Shown one piece after another: positions 27,458 to 36,597 of a stretch of DNA of 64,000 bases; position 1 is the stretch's first letter, and the number at the start of each line of letters is the position of its first letter. The translations under genes and the position numbers were made by a program. Under the pieces are notes generated by a model. It ran no database searches and was not told the origin of the DNA. It saw only the letters and a program-made list of their open reading frames with translations. Where the stretch lies: contig PBNZ01000019.1 of NCBI GenBank assembly GCA_002723275.1, positions 1 to 64,000 of the forward strand, in the 5' to 3' direction. Source of the DNA: Planctomycetaceae bacterium (GTDB taxonomy: Bacteria; Planctomycetota; Planctomycetia; Pirellulales; Pirellulaceae).

Positions 27458-27534
27458 GCGTGGTTCTCGAGAAAGAGGTTCGGCAGGTCGGGGTTGGATT
27501 TTTCCCGGTCTGGTTCTCGGTCAATCACCAAGCC

Positions 27535-28563
27535 TCAGACGCTGAACCGAATGTTGATGATATCCCCATCCTGAAGGACATAGTCTTTTGGTTCTTGTCG
27601 CATGAGGTTCTCGGCCTTCACGTCGCGCTCACTTCCTAGTCGTACCAGATCATCACAACTCATTGTCTCGGCTCGAATAAAGCCACGAGCCATATCGCTG
27701 TGAATGCTATCGGCGGCTTCCACTGCAGTGGCCCCTTGAGGGATAAGCCAGGTGCGGACCTCTTTCTCTCCTGCTGTGAAGAACAGCATTTGTCCTGATT
27801 GGTCCATGATCGTGCGGATGAGCGAATCGCGATCGAAGCTTTGAATGCCCATTTCTTGTCGGAACTCATCACGTTCGGTGGGATCCATTCGAGCGAGTTC
27901 GACTTCTAATCCCACCGGAACGGCGATCACGGGCCGGTCGTCGGTTGAGAATTGGTTATACGGTTCCAGATTGTCCACGTCGTCGGCGACATTAATGATC
28001 GCCATTCGTCGTTTCTGACTTAAGAGTTGAAACGAACGTGTAATCTTCAGTTGTTCATCCGAAAACTCAAAATTATGGAGAGCCTCACCGGCCTCAAGCT
28101 TTGCGAGAATCGGTTCGATCGCTTCGAGCTCAGCCTGTTGTTCATCTCGGTTGGGTCGGGGCTTTCGAAGCGACTCTTTCAGACGTTCGACACGATTTGC
28201 AACGATTTCCAGATCGGTTAGGACCAAATCTTCTTCGAATCCCTGCAGGTCCGTTTGAAAATCGGATCCGTCAAATGCTCCGATGACTTGAACGAGGCAG
28301 CTGGCCTCGCGGATTTGACCAAGACGTGCCGCATTCCCTTCGTGCGTACGGCTCAATCCAGGTGTATCAATGATTTCCAAAGATGCCCGCGTTACCTTTT
28401 TGGGATTGTAAACGCCACACAGAGAGGCGATCCGATCATCGGGGATGGTCGCCATGGCGGCTTGAGTTGTGTGACTGAGCGACAGGTCGGGTGCCACATC
28501 GGTGAGGAATTCGAAAAGGGTGCTTTTACCGGAGCCCTGATATCCAACCAGTCCAATTTTCAT
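27535..28563 (-). CDS. YchF-like GTPase/ATPase with TGS domain
   Basis: An Obg/YchF-superfamily P-loop protein of 342 residues. G1 is GYQGSGKST (7-15), where YchF has GLPNVGKST, and G3 is IIDTPGL. The G4 position reads INVADDVDN, close to the NVxE of YchF, which prefers ATP, rather than NKxD. A coiled-coil helical insert lies at residues 120-170 and a C-terminal DUF933/TGS-like domain (TWLIPQGATAVEAADSIHSD; DYVLQDGDIINIRF) ends the protein. The atypical P-loop indicates a divergent paralogue. Ribosome association is inferred from the family. It sits between the transglutaminase and lipoyl-like genes on the same strand. Confidence 0.85.
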   Translation of the reverse strand: MKIGLVGYQGSGKSTLFEFLTDVAPDLSLSHTTQAAMATIPDDRIASLCGVYNPKKVTRASLEIIDTPGLSRTHEGNAARLGQIREASCLVQVIGAFDGSDFQTDLQGFEEDLVLTDLEIVANRVERLKESLRKPRPNRDEQQAELEAIEPILAKLEAGEALHNFEFSDEQLKITRSFQLLSQKRRMAIINVADDVDNLEPYNQFSTDDRPVIAVPVGLEVELARMDPTERDEFRQEMGIQSFDRDSLIRTIMDQSGQMLFFTAGEKEVRTWLIPQGATAVEAADSIHSDMARGFIRAETMSCDDLVRLGSERDVKAENLMRQEPKDYVLQDGDIINIRFSV

Positions 28564-28617
28564 AGTCGCTGCCTGTCTGTTATCCGCTGCAATTCGCCAT
28601 CACTCTTCAGCATGGCG

Positions 28618-30999
28618 CTAATTTCCGTAGAGTGCCTTTTCCAAGTTTCCGAGGGCCAGCTTCAATTGGCGGTGCTCCTCAGAAGATAGAGGCTGATCGC
28701 CAAATCGTACCCGATAGTGAGCCTTTGCGACACGCCTGGGAACGCCTGCCACGTGGAGCGTCAGAGCCGTTTCGGCGAGATGACCACCGGTAGTTTCGGC
28801 AAACTCAAAGGGGGTTTGGTGGTTCACTCGCTTGTAGCCGTATCGCGACAGCATCCGTTCCATTTGATCATAGAGATCGAGTCGCGGGTACTGGTTTCGA
28901 CGATCCCAACGCATTCGCGGCACGCGGCGGAGTACGACCTGCGCAGCACGTCGCAAAGGTTGACGAAACAGATACGCCAAAAAGGCAAGGACGACCAGCA
29001 AGGTGGTGAAGATCCAGGCATATCTTGATCTCATCATCCGGTTCAGGTATTCAATTCGAGCTTTCCAACCTTCGGCGGTGAACAGCGATTCTCCAAGATA
29101 TTGAAATTGGCGGATTAACGGTTCATAGATGGCTTGTTGTTGTCGCGTCGAGTTGAGGCCAAGGACATAATCATCCCAGAGAACCTGACAGTAATCGACG
29201 ATTTCTCTGATGGTTTTGAACACCGCGAGTTCATCATCCGTGGCGACAACATCCATGTCACCCGGGGTTGGGTCTAATCGCAGCCAGGCACCATACTGAT
29301 AGTCGTCACTTGGATCACGGTCGTCGACCGGAATTGCATCTGAAGGTAGATAGGCCTCGACCCAGGCGTGGGCATGCAGTTGGCGAACGATGTAGTAGTT
29401 GCCGACGGTGTTGAAGTCACCACCTCGATATCCAACGACGAGACGAGCCGGAATGTTGCGACTCCGTAGCATCAAGGTCAAAGCACTTGCGAAATACTCG
29501 CAGTGTCCGCTGCGATGGTTGGCGACAAAATCTTCGATTGGATCCAGATCCAAATCGCGATCCTGGGAACCATCCAAAGAATAGGTGTAGAGGCGTGAAG
29601 TCCGGAAGTGAGCTTCCAAGGCTTTCGCCTGTTCGAACATTCCAGCTTCGGTCAGATCCTGATCCTCGAGTACTTGTGTGGCGGTTTCCGTCAGTGCCGG
29701 AAATCTGTCGATCCATGAATTCGTCCAGGTTTGCCGCAATTGATCGCCGTGTGCCAACTCAATGGGTTGCAACACCGGAATCAAGTCTTTCTGCCAGCCG
29801 TTTCGAAAAGCGGTTGTCGATAATGTATATCGAAAGACTCCACCCTGTTGGTTATCGCTGTTGTTACGCGTCAGTTGTCGCGTGTGTCGATTTAATTGAA
29901 GCCCATCTGGGGTGTCGTTTAAGGCGGCGTAGCAGGGGGCGACGTTGAATAAGATGGAATGGGATCCGGGTTGCAATGTGATTCGTTCCAGGACGACCCG
30001 AGAGGCGTCCGGAGGATTGCGATCCAAGGCCCGTCGCGATTGAGGCGATTTGAATTGTCGCCAATAGTGGTCATAGCGATACTCTGAAAGAACCGTGCCT
30101 CGTAGATAGGGCTCGTTGTCCACCTGATACGGTCTTCCACTCAGCGTTGTGAACTCCACTCGCATCACCTGTTCCGGACTTTCTAGGATCCGTGACATGT
30201 CACTCAGGTCGACTTCTTCAGTAAAGCCGACGGTGCTTACCTGGTTCTGGTCGGACTCTTCCCAAGCTGAATTGGTGAATCGTGGTATTGCGAAAAACAC
30301 GAGGATAGTTGAAAGGGAGGTGATGAAGAGCATCCAGATCAGGCGACGTCGAAAACCTCGATTCAGGATCTGTGTGGCCGGATCAGCATCTTCAGCAACG
30401 ATCAGTTTTTCTTTTGTTTTTTGGCTCGTCGTATCGTTCTGTCGAGAAGTTTGAACGCGTCGTGCCATCAGGAACGGTCGTGTCTGACGAAACACGTAGA
30501 AGAGAGAAAGCGTCGCAATGGCATTGAGCAGATAAAAACCAAGAAGGATTCCGAAAAGTAGCCCCAGGTTGAGTGCGGATGCAACGATGACTTGAAGCAG
30601 ACTCAACGCCAGCAGCGACCAATAAATGCGATCGTCCTTCCGTTGGAACATCGAAATGATCTGCAAATAGACCAGGATGTTGGCCACATTCAGTAACTGA
30701 CTTTCGGGATTGCGAATCATTTGTAAGCCGAGCACGACGCATGCCAATAACGATGCCAGCGATGCAGTGTTTCGTCCTAGCCGGATATAGCCGCGCAGGT
30801 CGGTGATGACAAAGGAAGTCATTGCCATCACGAGAGCGACGAACGCGTAGATTAGATTCTGTTGCCCCATCGACAGCAGCAATGTGCTAAGCACGACTTG
30901 CGACAGCAACGAGATCTGTAGTAGCGACTCCACCCGGATCGGTTGGGAAAGGGTTTGGCCCGGACTGTGGCTCGGATTGGTGACGTCTTGTGTTGCCAT
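28618..30999 (-). CDS. TgpA-type membrane transglutaminase (DUF3488/DUF4129)
   Basis: A protein of 793 residues. Its N-terminal part (about residues 25-235) has five or six membrane helices of DUF3488 type. An extracytoplasmic transglutaminase-like domain follows, with the complete triad C500 (SGHCEYFASALTL), H544 (LHAHAWVEAY) and D576 (LRLDPTPG). Another helix at about 655-675 (WIFTTLLVVLAFLAYLF) and a helical DUF4129-like cytoplasmic tail complete it. Such proteins act as peptidases or transglutaminases at the envelope. It stands 1 bp after the DUF58 gene, so the two are translationally coupled, as usual for MoxR-DUF58-TgpA operons. Confidence 0.92.
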   Translation of the reverse strand: MATQDVTNPSHSPGQTLSQPIRVESLLQISLLSQVVLSTLLLSMGQQNLIYAFVALVMAMTSFVITDLRGYIRLGRNTASLASLLACVVLGLQMIRNPESQLLNVANILVYLQIISMFQRKDDRIYWSLLALSLLQVIVASALNLGLLFGILLGFYLLNAIATLSLFYVFRQTRPFLMARRVQTSRQNDTTSQKTKEKLIVAEDADPATQILNRGFRRRLIWMLFITSLSTILVFFAIPRFTNSAWEESDQNQVSTVGFTEEVDLSDMSRILESPEQVMRVEFTTLSGRPYQVDNEPYLRGTVLSEYRYDHYWRQFKSPQSRRALDRNPPDASRVVLERITLQPGSHSILFNVAPCYAALNDTPDGLQLNRHTRQLTRNNSDNQQGGVFRYTLSTTAFRNGWQKDLIPVLQPIELAHGDQLRQTWTNSWIDRFPALTETATQVLEDQDLTEAGMFEQAKALEAHFRTSRLYTYSLDGSQDRDLDLDPIEDFVANHRSGHCEYFASALTLMLRSRNIPARLVVGYRGGDFNTVGNYYIVRQLHAHAWVEAYLPSDAIPVDDRDPSDDYQYGAWLRLDPTPGDMDVVATDDELAVFKTIREIVDYCQVLWDDYVLGLNSTRQQQAIYEPLIRQFQYLGESLFTAEGWKARIEYLNRMMRSRYAWIFTTLLVVLAFLAYLFRQPLRRAAQVVLRRVPRMRWDRRNQYPRLDLYDQMERMLSRYGYKRVNHQTPFEFAETTGGHLAETALTLHVAGVPRRVAKAHYRVRFGDQPLSSEEHRQLKLALGNLEKALYGN

Positions 31000-31000
31000 A

Positions 31001-32200
31001 TCAAGTTGCTGCCGTTATCTCCTCAGGTTCGTTCAGGGTGAACAATTCTGAGAATGAGGGGTCAGAGGCGTTCAGACAGATGGTTGTCGCCAAAGATCGA
31101 CGATGATCGTCCTGAAACCGTTCGGCGTCGATGCGAGCTTCGTCCGTCAGGCTTGTCCCTTTCGTCGATACGAGGACGACTTGATCGTCTCGACTTGTAA
31201 ACGGAAGCACCTGCAGCAAGAGGTCGCTGAGTGAATCGGTTGAAGAAGGTGCCGTCTCGGCCAGCATTTCCAACGCTTCCGCCTGTAATGCCGCGTTGGC
31301 GGGTCCCCGAATCAATTGAGCTTGTTCTGCAGCAATTCCCAGAATGATCTGACCGGCAGCACCGCGGCAATAGTGAGCGATCACGCTTGCCACAAAGCTG
31401 ATCGAACGTTCAATGGTTTCGTAATCGGCTTCGCCAGTATCCCATAAGTCCAATAGGATGATGAAGTCGTGCGTTCTGACCTGTTCGAATTGCCGAACAA
31501 CCAGTTCATTTCGCTTCGCCGAAGAACGCCAATGGATCCAACGGCGGCAGTCACCAGATCGCCAGTCCCGCAAGCCGTAAAAGTCACCCTCGATCTGCCC
31601 CTGATTCCTATGCCAACTGCGTTGTCCTGGTCGATTGACCTTCACAAGTTCTGTCCACTTCGTGCTCAGGTTGCCAACCTGAGGATAAACGATGAACTCA
31701 TCGGTTCGCCGATCAATCGCACGGCCCTTAAGTAATCCCAACGGCATTTGTGTGCTCAGTTGAGCCGGGCCCAACCGATAACGGCCTCGATTCCAGAGTC
31801 GACAGCGAAAGGATACCTCCCGGCCTTCACCCACCGGAACAGTAGGCACAAGTGCTCGAATCGATTTGGCGGGCACTCGGCGTGGATCCTGTACGTGGTG
31901 GATGCGGTCGTCATAAATCAGTCCCCAGCTATCCAGTCGTTTTCGTTGGTTGTTGATCTCAACTTCCAGCAAAAATAGATCGCCCGGAAAAACGGACTGG
32001 GGCAAGGTGCGTCGCAGTTGTAAGCGTTTCAACGTCGACCGAACCATGTACCAGCTGATCCAAAGCGGACCGAACATTAGCCCGCCCAGAATTATCAGAA
32101 GATTAATCTCACGGATAATCGACCCGACGATGACGACCGCGAGAATGATCAGATAGACCCATGTCTGCTTCGGAACCGAAATGTGAACTCGCCCGACCAT
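31001..32200 (-). CDS. DUF58-domain membrane protein
   Basis: A protein of 399 residues. Two N-terminal helices (VYLIILAVVIVGSIIREINL; LIILGGLMFGPLWISWYMV) are followed by a beta-rich extracytoplasmic-like domain. Then comes the DUF58 signature GDFYGLRDWRSGDCRRWIHWRSSAKR and a vWA-like segment (HDFIILLDLWD). DUF58 proteins are partners of MoxR ATPases, probably in cofactor or peptide-complex assembly. It lies between moxR (50 bp upstream) and the transglutaminase gene (1 bp downstream). Confidence 0.93.
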   Translation of the reverse strand: MVGRVHISVPKQTWVYLIILAVVIVGSIIREINLLIILGGLMFGPLWISWYMVRSTLKRLQLRRTLPQSVFPGDLFLLEVEINNQRKRLDSWGLIYDDRIHHVQDPRRVPAKSIRALVPTVPVGEGREVSFRCRLWNRGRYRLGPAQLSTQMPLGLLKGRAIDRRTDEFIVYPQVGNLSTKWTELVKVNRPGQRSWHRNQGQIEGDFYGLRDWRSGDCRRWIHWRSSAKRNELVVRQFEQVRTHDFIILLDLWDTGEADYETIERSISFVASVIAHYCRGAAGQIILGIAAEQAQLIRGPANAALQAEALEMLAETAPSSTDSLSDLLLQVLPFTSRDDQVVLVSTKGTSLTDEARIDAERFQDDHRRSLATTICLNASDPSFSELFTLNEPEEITAAT

Positions 32201-32250
32201 CGTTGACCTATTGGCTGATTGTCATAAACCGATTCATCGCTGATTGTTCG

Positions 32251-33192
32251 TTAACTTGGAACGCGAATGTCGTCAACGAGTTGTTGGATAAGTTGTTCAA
32301 TGGCGGCCCGTTGATTGCCATGCAGGTAGCCTTTCGGCACAACTCGGTGGGAAAGCACGGGGACTGTTAAGCTCTTGACGTCGTCGGGAACCACGAACGA
32401 TCGACCATTAATCATGGCCAGCGCCTGGGAGGCCCGATAGAGACAAAGGGCGCCACGAGTACTCACCCCGACGTGTATTTCGCCGCAAGTACGGGTCGCC
32501 TCAACAATGTCGAGCAAGTAATCGTAGATCGATGCCTCGACCGCGACCTGTCTGACCTCGTTCTGCAACTCGAGAATCTGCTGACAGTCGATGACCGGCT
32601 TCAGGAGATCCACTGGTTCAGCGTCGCGATGGCTGGTTAGCACCTGCCGCTCTTCCTCTCGATTCGGATAACCCATCGACAGGCGAATCAAGAATCGATC
32701 GAGTTGACTTTCCGGTAAGGGATAGGTTCCCTCAAACTCAAATGGGTTTTGTGTTGCGATTACAGTAAAGGGCTGCGGTAATTGGTGAGTTGTCCCGTCT
32801 ACCGAAGCCTGCCCATCGCTCATCGCTTCCAGAAGAGCACTTTGTGTCCGTGGGGGTGTACGGTTGATTTCATCGGCGAGAACGACATTTGAAAAGATGG
32901 GACCCGCATTGAAATTGAACTGACCGGTATTCGCATCGTAGATGCTGCTGCCGACAATGTCGCTCGGCAACAAATCGGGAGTGAATTGTACCCGCGAAAA
33001 CGAGCCGTCTACACTTTTGGCCAAGGCCTTGGCGACGAGCGTCTTTCCCACTCCAGGAACATCATCTAATAAGACATGTTCTCCGGAAAGCAATGCCACG
33101 AGGCACATCCGTATAGCATCGACCTTGCCGAGGACGACCTGAGCCATGTTGCGCTCCAGTGCCTCAATCAAGCCGATCGATTCAGTTGCCAT
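32251..33192 (-). CDS. MoxR-family AAA+ ATPase
   Basis: An AAA+ chaperone-like ATPase of 313 residues, first gene of the operon. Walker A is DDVPGVGKTLVAKAL (residues about 39-53), Walker B is VVLADEINRTPPRTQSALLEAM, sensor 1 is VIATQNPFEFEGTYPLPE, and sensor 2 lies in the C-terminal lid. MoxR proteins work with vWA/DUF58 partners in maturation of metalloenzymes or envelope complexes; the client here is unknown. The region upstream (33193-33589) separates it from the divergent zinc-ribbon gene. Confidence 0.95.
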   Translation of the reverse strand: MATESIGLIEALERNMAQVVLGKVDAIRMCLVALLSGEHVLLDDVPGVGKTLVAKALAKSVDGSFSRVQFTPDLLPSDIVGSSIYDANTGQFNFNAGPIFSNVVLADEINRTPPRTQSALLEAMSDGQASVDGTTHQLPQPFTVIATQNPFEFEGTYPLPESQLDRFLIRLSMGYPNREEERQVLTSHRDAEPVDLLKPVIDCQQILELQNEVRQVAVEASIYDYLLDIVEATRTCGEIHVGVSTRGALCLYRASQALAMINGRSFVVPDDVKSLTVPVLSHRVVPKGYLHGNQRAAIEQLIQQLVDDIRVPS

Positions 33193-33589
33193 GTATGATT
33201 CGCTCCGTGCGGTGCTTCTGAGGGTAAGGCGGTGGTGAAGTTCGCGAATCGAACATCGATTGCCCGTAATCTAGCCCCGGCGAGTCGGACGGGGGATTGA
33301 TGAACCGCCGATCAAGTGGTGTGAATACCAGACATTTCTCGACCTTGGCGGTACCCCTCCATGTTAACGATTTCATGCTGTATTGTCGCCCAACCGGAGA
33401 CTCTTTGCGGGAAATCTCTCGGGTCCTGGGGATACTGACCGGATGTGTAGTGACCTAAACATTCACCTTAACGTCAGTCTCGGCTAGACTCAAAGATGCC
33501 GGTTCCGGTAAGAATGATGAATTCAAGGGTCGGGCTTGCTAGCGGAAGGCTCTTTAGCGCATCTTTTCTCAGGGTTTGACGTTGGTTCG
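33193..33589. other. Divergent intergenic region, moxR / zinc-ribbon cyclase-fold gene
   Basis: A 397-bp region with no gene seen on either strand. Both flanking genes are read outwards, so it must hold both promoters. A possible plus-strand promoter is TTCACC, 17 bp, TAGACT, ending at about 33490. An in-frame TTG at 33536 preceded by AAGGG could be an alternative start of the gene placed at 33590. Confidence 0.4.
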
Positions 33590-35632
33590 ATGGTTTCGCG
33601 CCGCTCAAAATCTAAAACGCCGCAACGTCGAAAACAAACAGGCGCTCCCGGTCCGCACCTGCAACTTCCGGTTCTGAATTTGAATTCGCCGGATGCGATG
33701 CCAAAACTGGCTCCGAAACGAAGTCTCCAGCAGCCGGTTGCTTCGCGTATGCCGGATACCGTGCAAATCGACAATGAATCGCTGCTGTGCCACTGTCCTG
33801 ATTGCGGAGCGCCGATGACCGTTCGTCATTGGCTGATGTTGGCGGACTGTTGGGCTTGTGGCGTATGCATTGAGTTGACCGAATTGAATCGAGGTTTGGC
33901 CAAGCAAGGTTTTTCTGGAGATTCCACGCCGGATCAGGGCCCCTTTGCTCGAGATGATCGATCGAGTCGGATTGACGCGAAGCAAGCGTCACCGATGGCT
34001 TTACCGCATACCGCACCTCCTCGGCCAATCGATCGGCAGCTTCTGAAACAGCCAACCCAAGTTGAAATCGCAGCGGTCGCAAATCCCTTTTTCGTGGAGC
34101 AATTGCAGCAGCCTGCAACTCAGGATACCGTCGACGCTCCTCCACTTCCCACTCAATCAGCACCACGCCCCTTCGGTTCCTCGTTAAGTGATATTCCGGC
34201 ATGGTTGGTGAGTTTGTTACTTCACCTGGCATTTCTGACCTTGCTCGCTCTGTTCACGTTGACCCAGGATTCGCCCTTAGAACGCATTCTGCTGTCCACC
34301 ACGGTGAGCCCCGATGTGCGAGAAGGGGGACGAATACAACTGGAATCGGAGGATGAACCTGATTATGACTTGCCGGTATCCGATACCGAACGACCTCGGA
34401 CAAAGCCGCAACGTGAAGCGTTGATTCTCGCTGATCAGCAGGCTCGCGAGATTCGACTCGATCCGGATGCCACCGTGCCCTATCAACCTCCTGTGTCCGA
34501 GATCCGACGAACCATTGGTTCTGAAAACTCTCAGCGAACTTTTGCAGTACGGGACCCGCGCGTCAGGGTTGACATGGTCAAGCGGGAAGGGGGCACGACC
34601 TTAACGGAGGCTGCGGTTGCCAGAGGTCTGAGATGGCTCGCCAAGCATCAGAATCGTGACGGTAGTTGGAGCCTTCATCGTTTTTCTCGCTGCGATGCCT
34701 GTGACGGTCGATGCAACGGGCATGGCAACGTGGTGAGTGATTCGGCAGCAACTTCCTTGAGCTTGCTCCCGTTTTTGGGAGCTGGTCAAACGCACTTGTC
34801 CGGCATCTATCGGGATCAGGTATCCCAAGGTTTGCGTTGGATGGTCGAAAATCAGGCTCCTGATGGCGACCTGAGAATCGATTCCCGCGGCCCATCAGGG
34901 ATGTATGCTCATGGCCAAGGCGCCATTGTGCTCTGTGAAGCATATGCCATGACCGGAGATGAAATGTTGCGTGATCCGGCACAGCGATCGATCGATTTTA
35001 TTGTTGAATCTCAGCATCCAGCCGGCGGATGGCGTTATCGTCCTGGTGAACCGGGCGACACGAGTGTGTTGGGCTGGCAGGTGATGGCGCTACAGAGTGC
35101 TCGGGTTGCGGGGCTGAATGTTCCTGAGGAAACGCTCGAATTGTCCGGCCATTATTTGGACACCGTGATGTCGCAGGATGGCGTCTTTTATTCGTACCAG
35201 AAGGGGCGACGTCCCACTCATGTGATGACGGCTGAGGCCCTGTTGTGTCGTATGTACTCCGGGTGGACACTCGACAACCCCGAACTCAAGGCTGGGATTC
35301 AGAGTCTCGTCGAGAAGAATCCACCTCAACGAAAAGATACCAACATCTATTATTGGTATTACGCGACTCAGGTTTTACATCATGCGGGTGGCGTGCCTTG
35401 GGAACGTTGGAATTTACGGCTTCGCGACATTCTCGTTCAAACTCAAGAGAAAAGCGGACATCAAGCCGGCAGCTGGAAGCCTAAGGGACCGCACGCAAAT
35501 GCCGGTGGAAGAATCTACATGACGGCTTTGGCGATTTGCACTTTGGAAGTCTACTATCGTCATGCTCCGATCTTTCGCCGCATCGACTTGAGTCGTCCTG
35601 AGACAATCGCGGAGATCTCGGAATTCGATTAG
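33590..35632 (+). CDS. Zinc-ribbon, membrane-spanning squalene-cyclase-fold protein
   Basis: About 680 residues with three parts. A basic N-terminus is followed by a zinc-ribbon-like region with cysteines at about 67, 69, 72, 87, 90 and 93 (CHCPDCG and CWACGVC). After a disordered linker comes one membrane helix (WLVSLLLHLAFLTLLALFTL, about 205-225). Last is an extracytoplasmic alpha/alpha toroid of prenyltransferase/squalene-oxidase repeats (GLRWLAKHQNRDGSWSLHRF; SIDFIVESQHPAGGWRYRPG), with a further Cys cluster CDACDGRC. Cyclase active-site motifs are absent. TTG 33536 is an alternative start that adds 18 residues. It overlaps ftr by 4 bp at its 3' end. Confidence 0.82.
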   Translation: MVSRRSKSKTPQRRKQTGAPGPHLQLPVLNLNSPDAMPKLAPKRSLQQPVASRMPDTVQIDNESLLCHCPDCGAPMTVRHWLMLADCWACGVCIELTELNRGLAKQGFSGDSTPDQGPFARDDRSSRIDAKQASPMALPHTAPPRPIDRQLLKQPTQVEIAAVANPFFVEQLQQPATQDTVDAPPLPTQSAPRPFGSSLSDIPAWLVSLLLHLAFLTLLALFTLTQDSPLERILLSTTVSPDVREGGRIQLESEDEPDYDLPVSDTERPRTKPQREALILADQQAREIRLDPDATVPYQPPVSEIRRTIGSENSQRTFAVRDPRVRVDMVKREGGTTLTEAAVARGLRWLAKHQNRDGSWSLHRFSRCDACDGRCNGHGNVVSDSAATSLSLLPFLGAGQTHLSGIYRDQVSQGLRWMVENQAPDGDLRIDSRGPSGMYAHGQGAIVLCEAYAMTGDEMLRDPAQRSIDFIVESQHPAGGWRYRPGEPGDTSVLGWQVMALQSARVAGLNVPEETLELSGHYLDTVMSQDGVFYSYQKGRRPTHVMTAEALLCRMYSGWTLDNPELKAGIQSLVEKNPPQRKDTNIYYWYYATQVLHHAGGVPWERWNLRLRDILVQTQEKSGHQAGSWKPKGPHANAGGRIYMTALAICTLEVYYRHAPIFRRIDLSRPETIAEISEFD

Positions 35633-36531
35633 GAATTCGAGTTCATTTCCTGGAGTCGTCGCAAGTGGAAGTGGTGCTTCCCAAGCTGACCTCCATAGTT
35701 TCCTGCTCCAATGGCGATTACTTGATCACCGGCTGCCGAATGCATGGCGACGGACATGGCTTGCGCGACAGCGGCTTCACTCACTCCATCAATCACGATC
35801 TCAAGCGCGCTGTTGACGCCCTCATACAGCTTCGATTCGACGCGACCTCGCAGCGTCGGGCAGAATCCATCGCTCGTCGAAGCTTTGAGTCCCTTGTAAC
35901 GTGAACCCACCTTGCTACCACTGCGGGCGACGCCGCCGGGAAAGGGGGTGATCGTTCCTGCCAGGCCATCGATGCCTGCGACCGCTCGTTGTGCTGCGTC
36001 CAAGGCTACCGCCTGGGACTCGGCCTGAATGATGATGTTGCCTCCCGCGACGCCAGACTCGACTCCGACATTCTCCTGAACAAGGAACTCACCATCCATG
36101 ACTGGGATTCGCCAGAACCGATGGTCCCCGATGATCTTGCTCTTTTGATAGCCGTCGCCAAAAAAACGAATGTGTTTTCCCAGCGGGATCCGTTTTGTCG
36201 AAGCGCCCAAACCGTCAAACACAGCGGTGCTCGGACAGGTCATGATGCATTGCCCTGTTCGAATAGGGACCGCTTTCGCCAAAGCTTCGACAGAAAATCC
36301 AAAGCAGAGAATGGCGGCGCCCGGTCGCCCGTCGGGGGTCATCTCTTCCGATAAGGGTTGTTCAACTCCCGTTTCAAGATCACAAGCGATGACCGAGGAG
36401 CTGAAGCCTGTGAATTCCCGGATGGCGGCATTGAGCCAATGTTGATTGTGCGCGGTAATGATAAGCCGCGTATACTTCATGCCGAATGCTTCGGCAAAAG
36501 TATCGTCAATCTCGGTTTGGCCTAACTTCAA
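35629..36531 (-). CDS. ftr: Formylmethanofuran--tetrahydromethanopterin formyltransferase
   Basis: An enzyme of 300 residues moving a formyl group between methanofuran and tetrahydromethanopterin, part of the bacterial formaldehyde oxidation/C1 route (also called FhcD/FfsA). It shows the family's N-terminal block (IDDTFAEAFGMKYTRLIITA), GRPGAAILCFGFSVEALAKA, RTGQCIMTCPSTAVFDGL, and FPGGVARSGSKVGSRYKGLK, at the usual length of about 297. The start is set by the ribosome site: TTG at 36531 with GGGGAG 7 nt upstream gives an N-terminus that matches the family, whereas ATG 36615 would add 28 unrelated residues. The other fhc genes (A, B, C) are not adjacent. Confidence 0.93.
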   Translation of the reverse strand: MKLGQTEIDDTFAEAFGMKYTRLIITAHNQHWLNAAIREFTGFSSSVIACDLETGVEQPLSEEMTPDGRPGAAILCFGFSVEALAKAVPIRTGQCIMTCPSTAVFDGLGASTKRIPLGKHIRFFGDGYQKSKIIGDHRFWRIPVMDGEFLVQENVGVESGVAGGNIIIQAESQAVALDAAQRAVAGIDGLAGTITPFPGGVARSGSKVGSRYKGLKASTSDGFCPTLRGRVESKLYEGVNSALEIVIDGVSEAAVAQAMSVAMHSAAGDQVIAIGAGNYGGQLGKHHFHLRRLQEMNSNS

Positions 36532-36562
36532 AGGAATTCTCCCCGCAAAATATAGTTTCCCT

Positions 36563-36591
36563 TGAATAAACAGGCGGTCCCCGGGTGTCAA
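36563..36591 (-). promoter_or_regulatory. Candidate promoter of ftr
   Basis: On the minus strand, a perfect -35 TTGACA (36591-36586) is followed after 17 bp by TATTCA (36568-36563), 32 nt before the TTG start of ftr. The -10 keeps three of six consensus bases. Confidence 0.45.
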
Positions 36592-36597
36592 GGTCCG

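Noticed and set aside
27535-28563. Assignment as canonical YchF
   Set aside because: The P-loop (GYQGSGKST) and DTPG differ from the YchF consensus, so only YchF-like is claimed.
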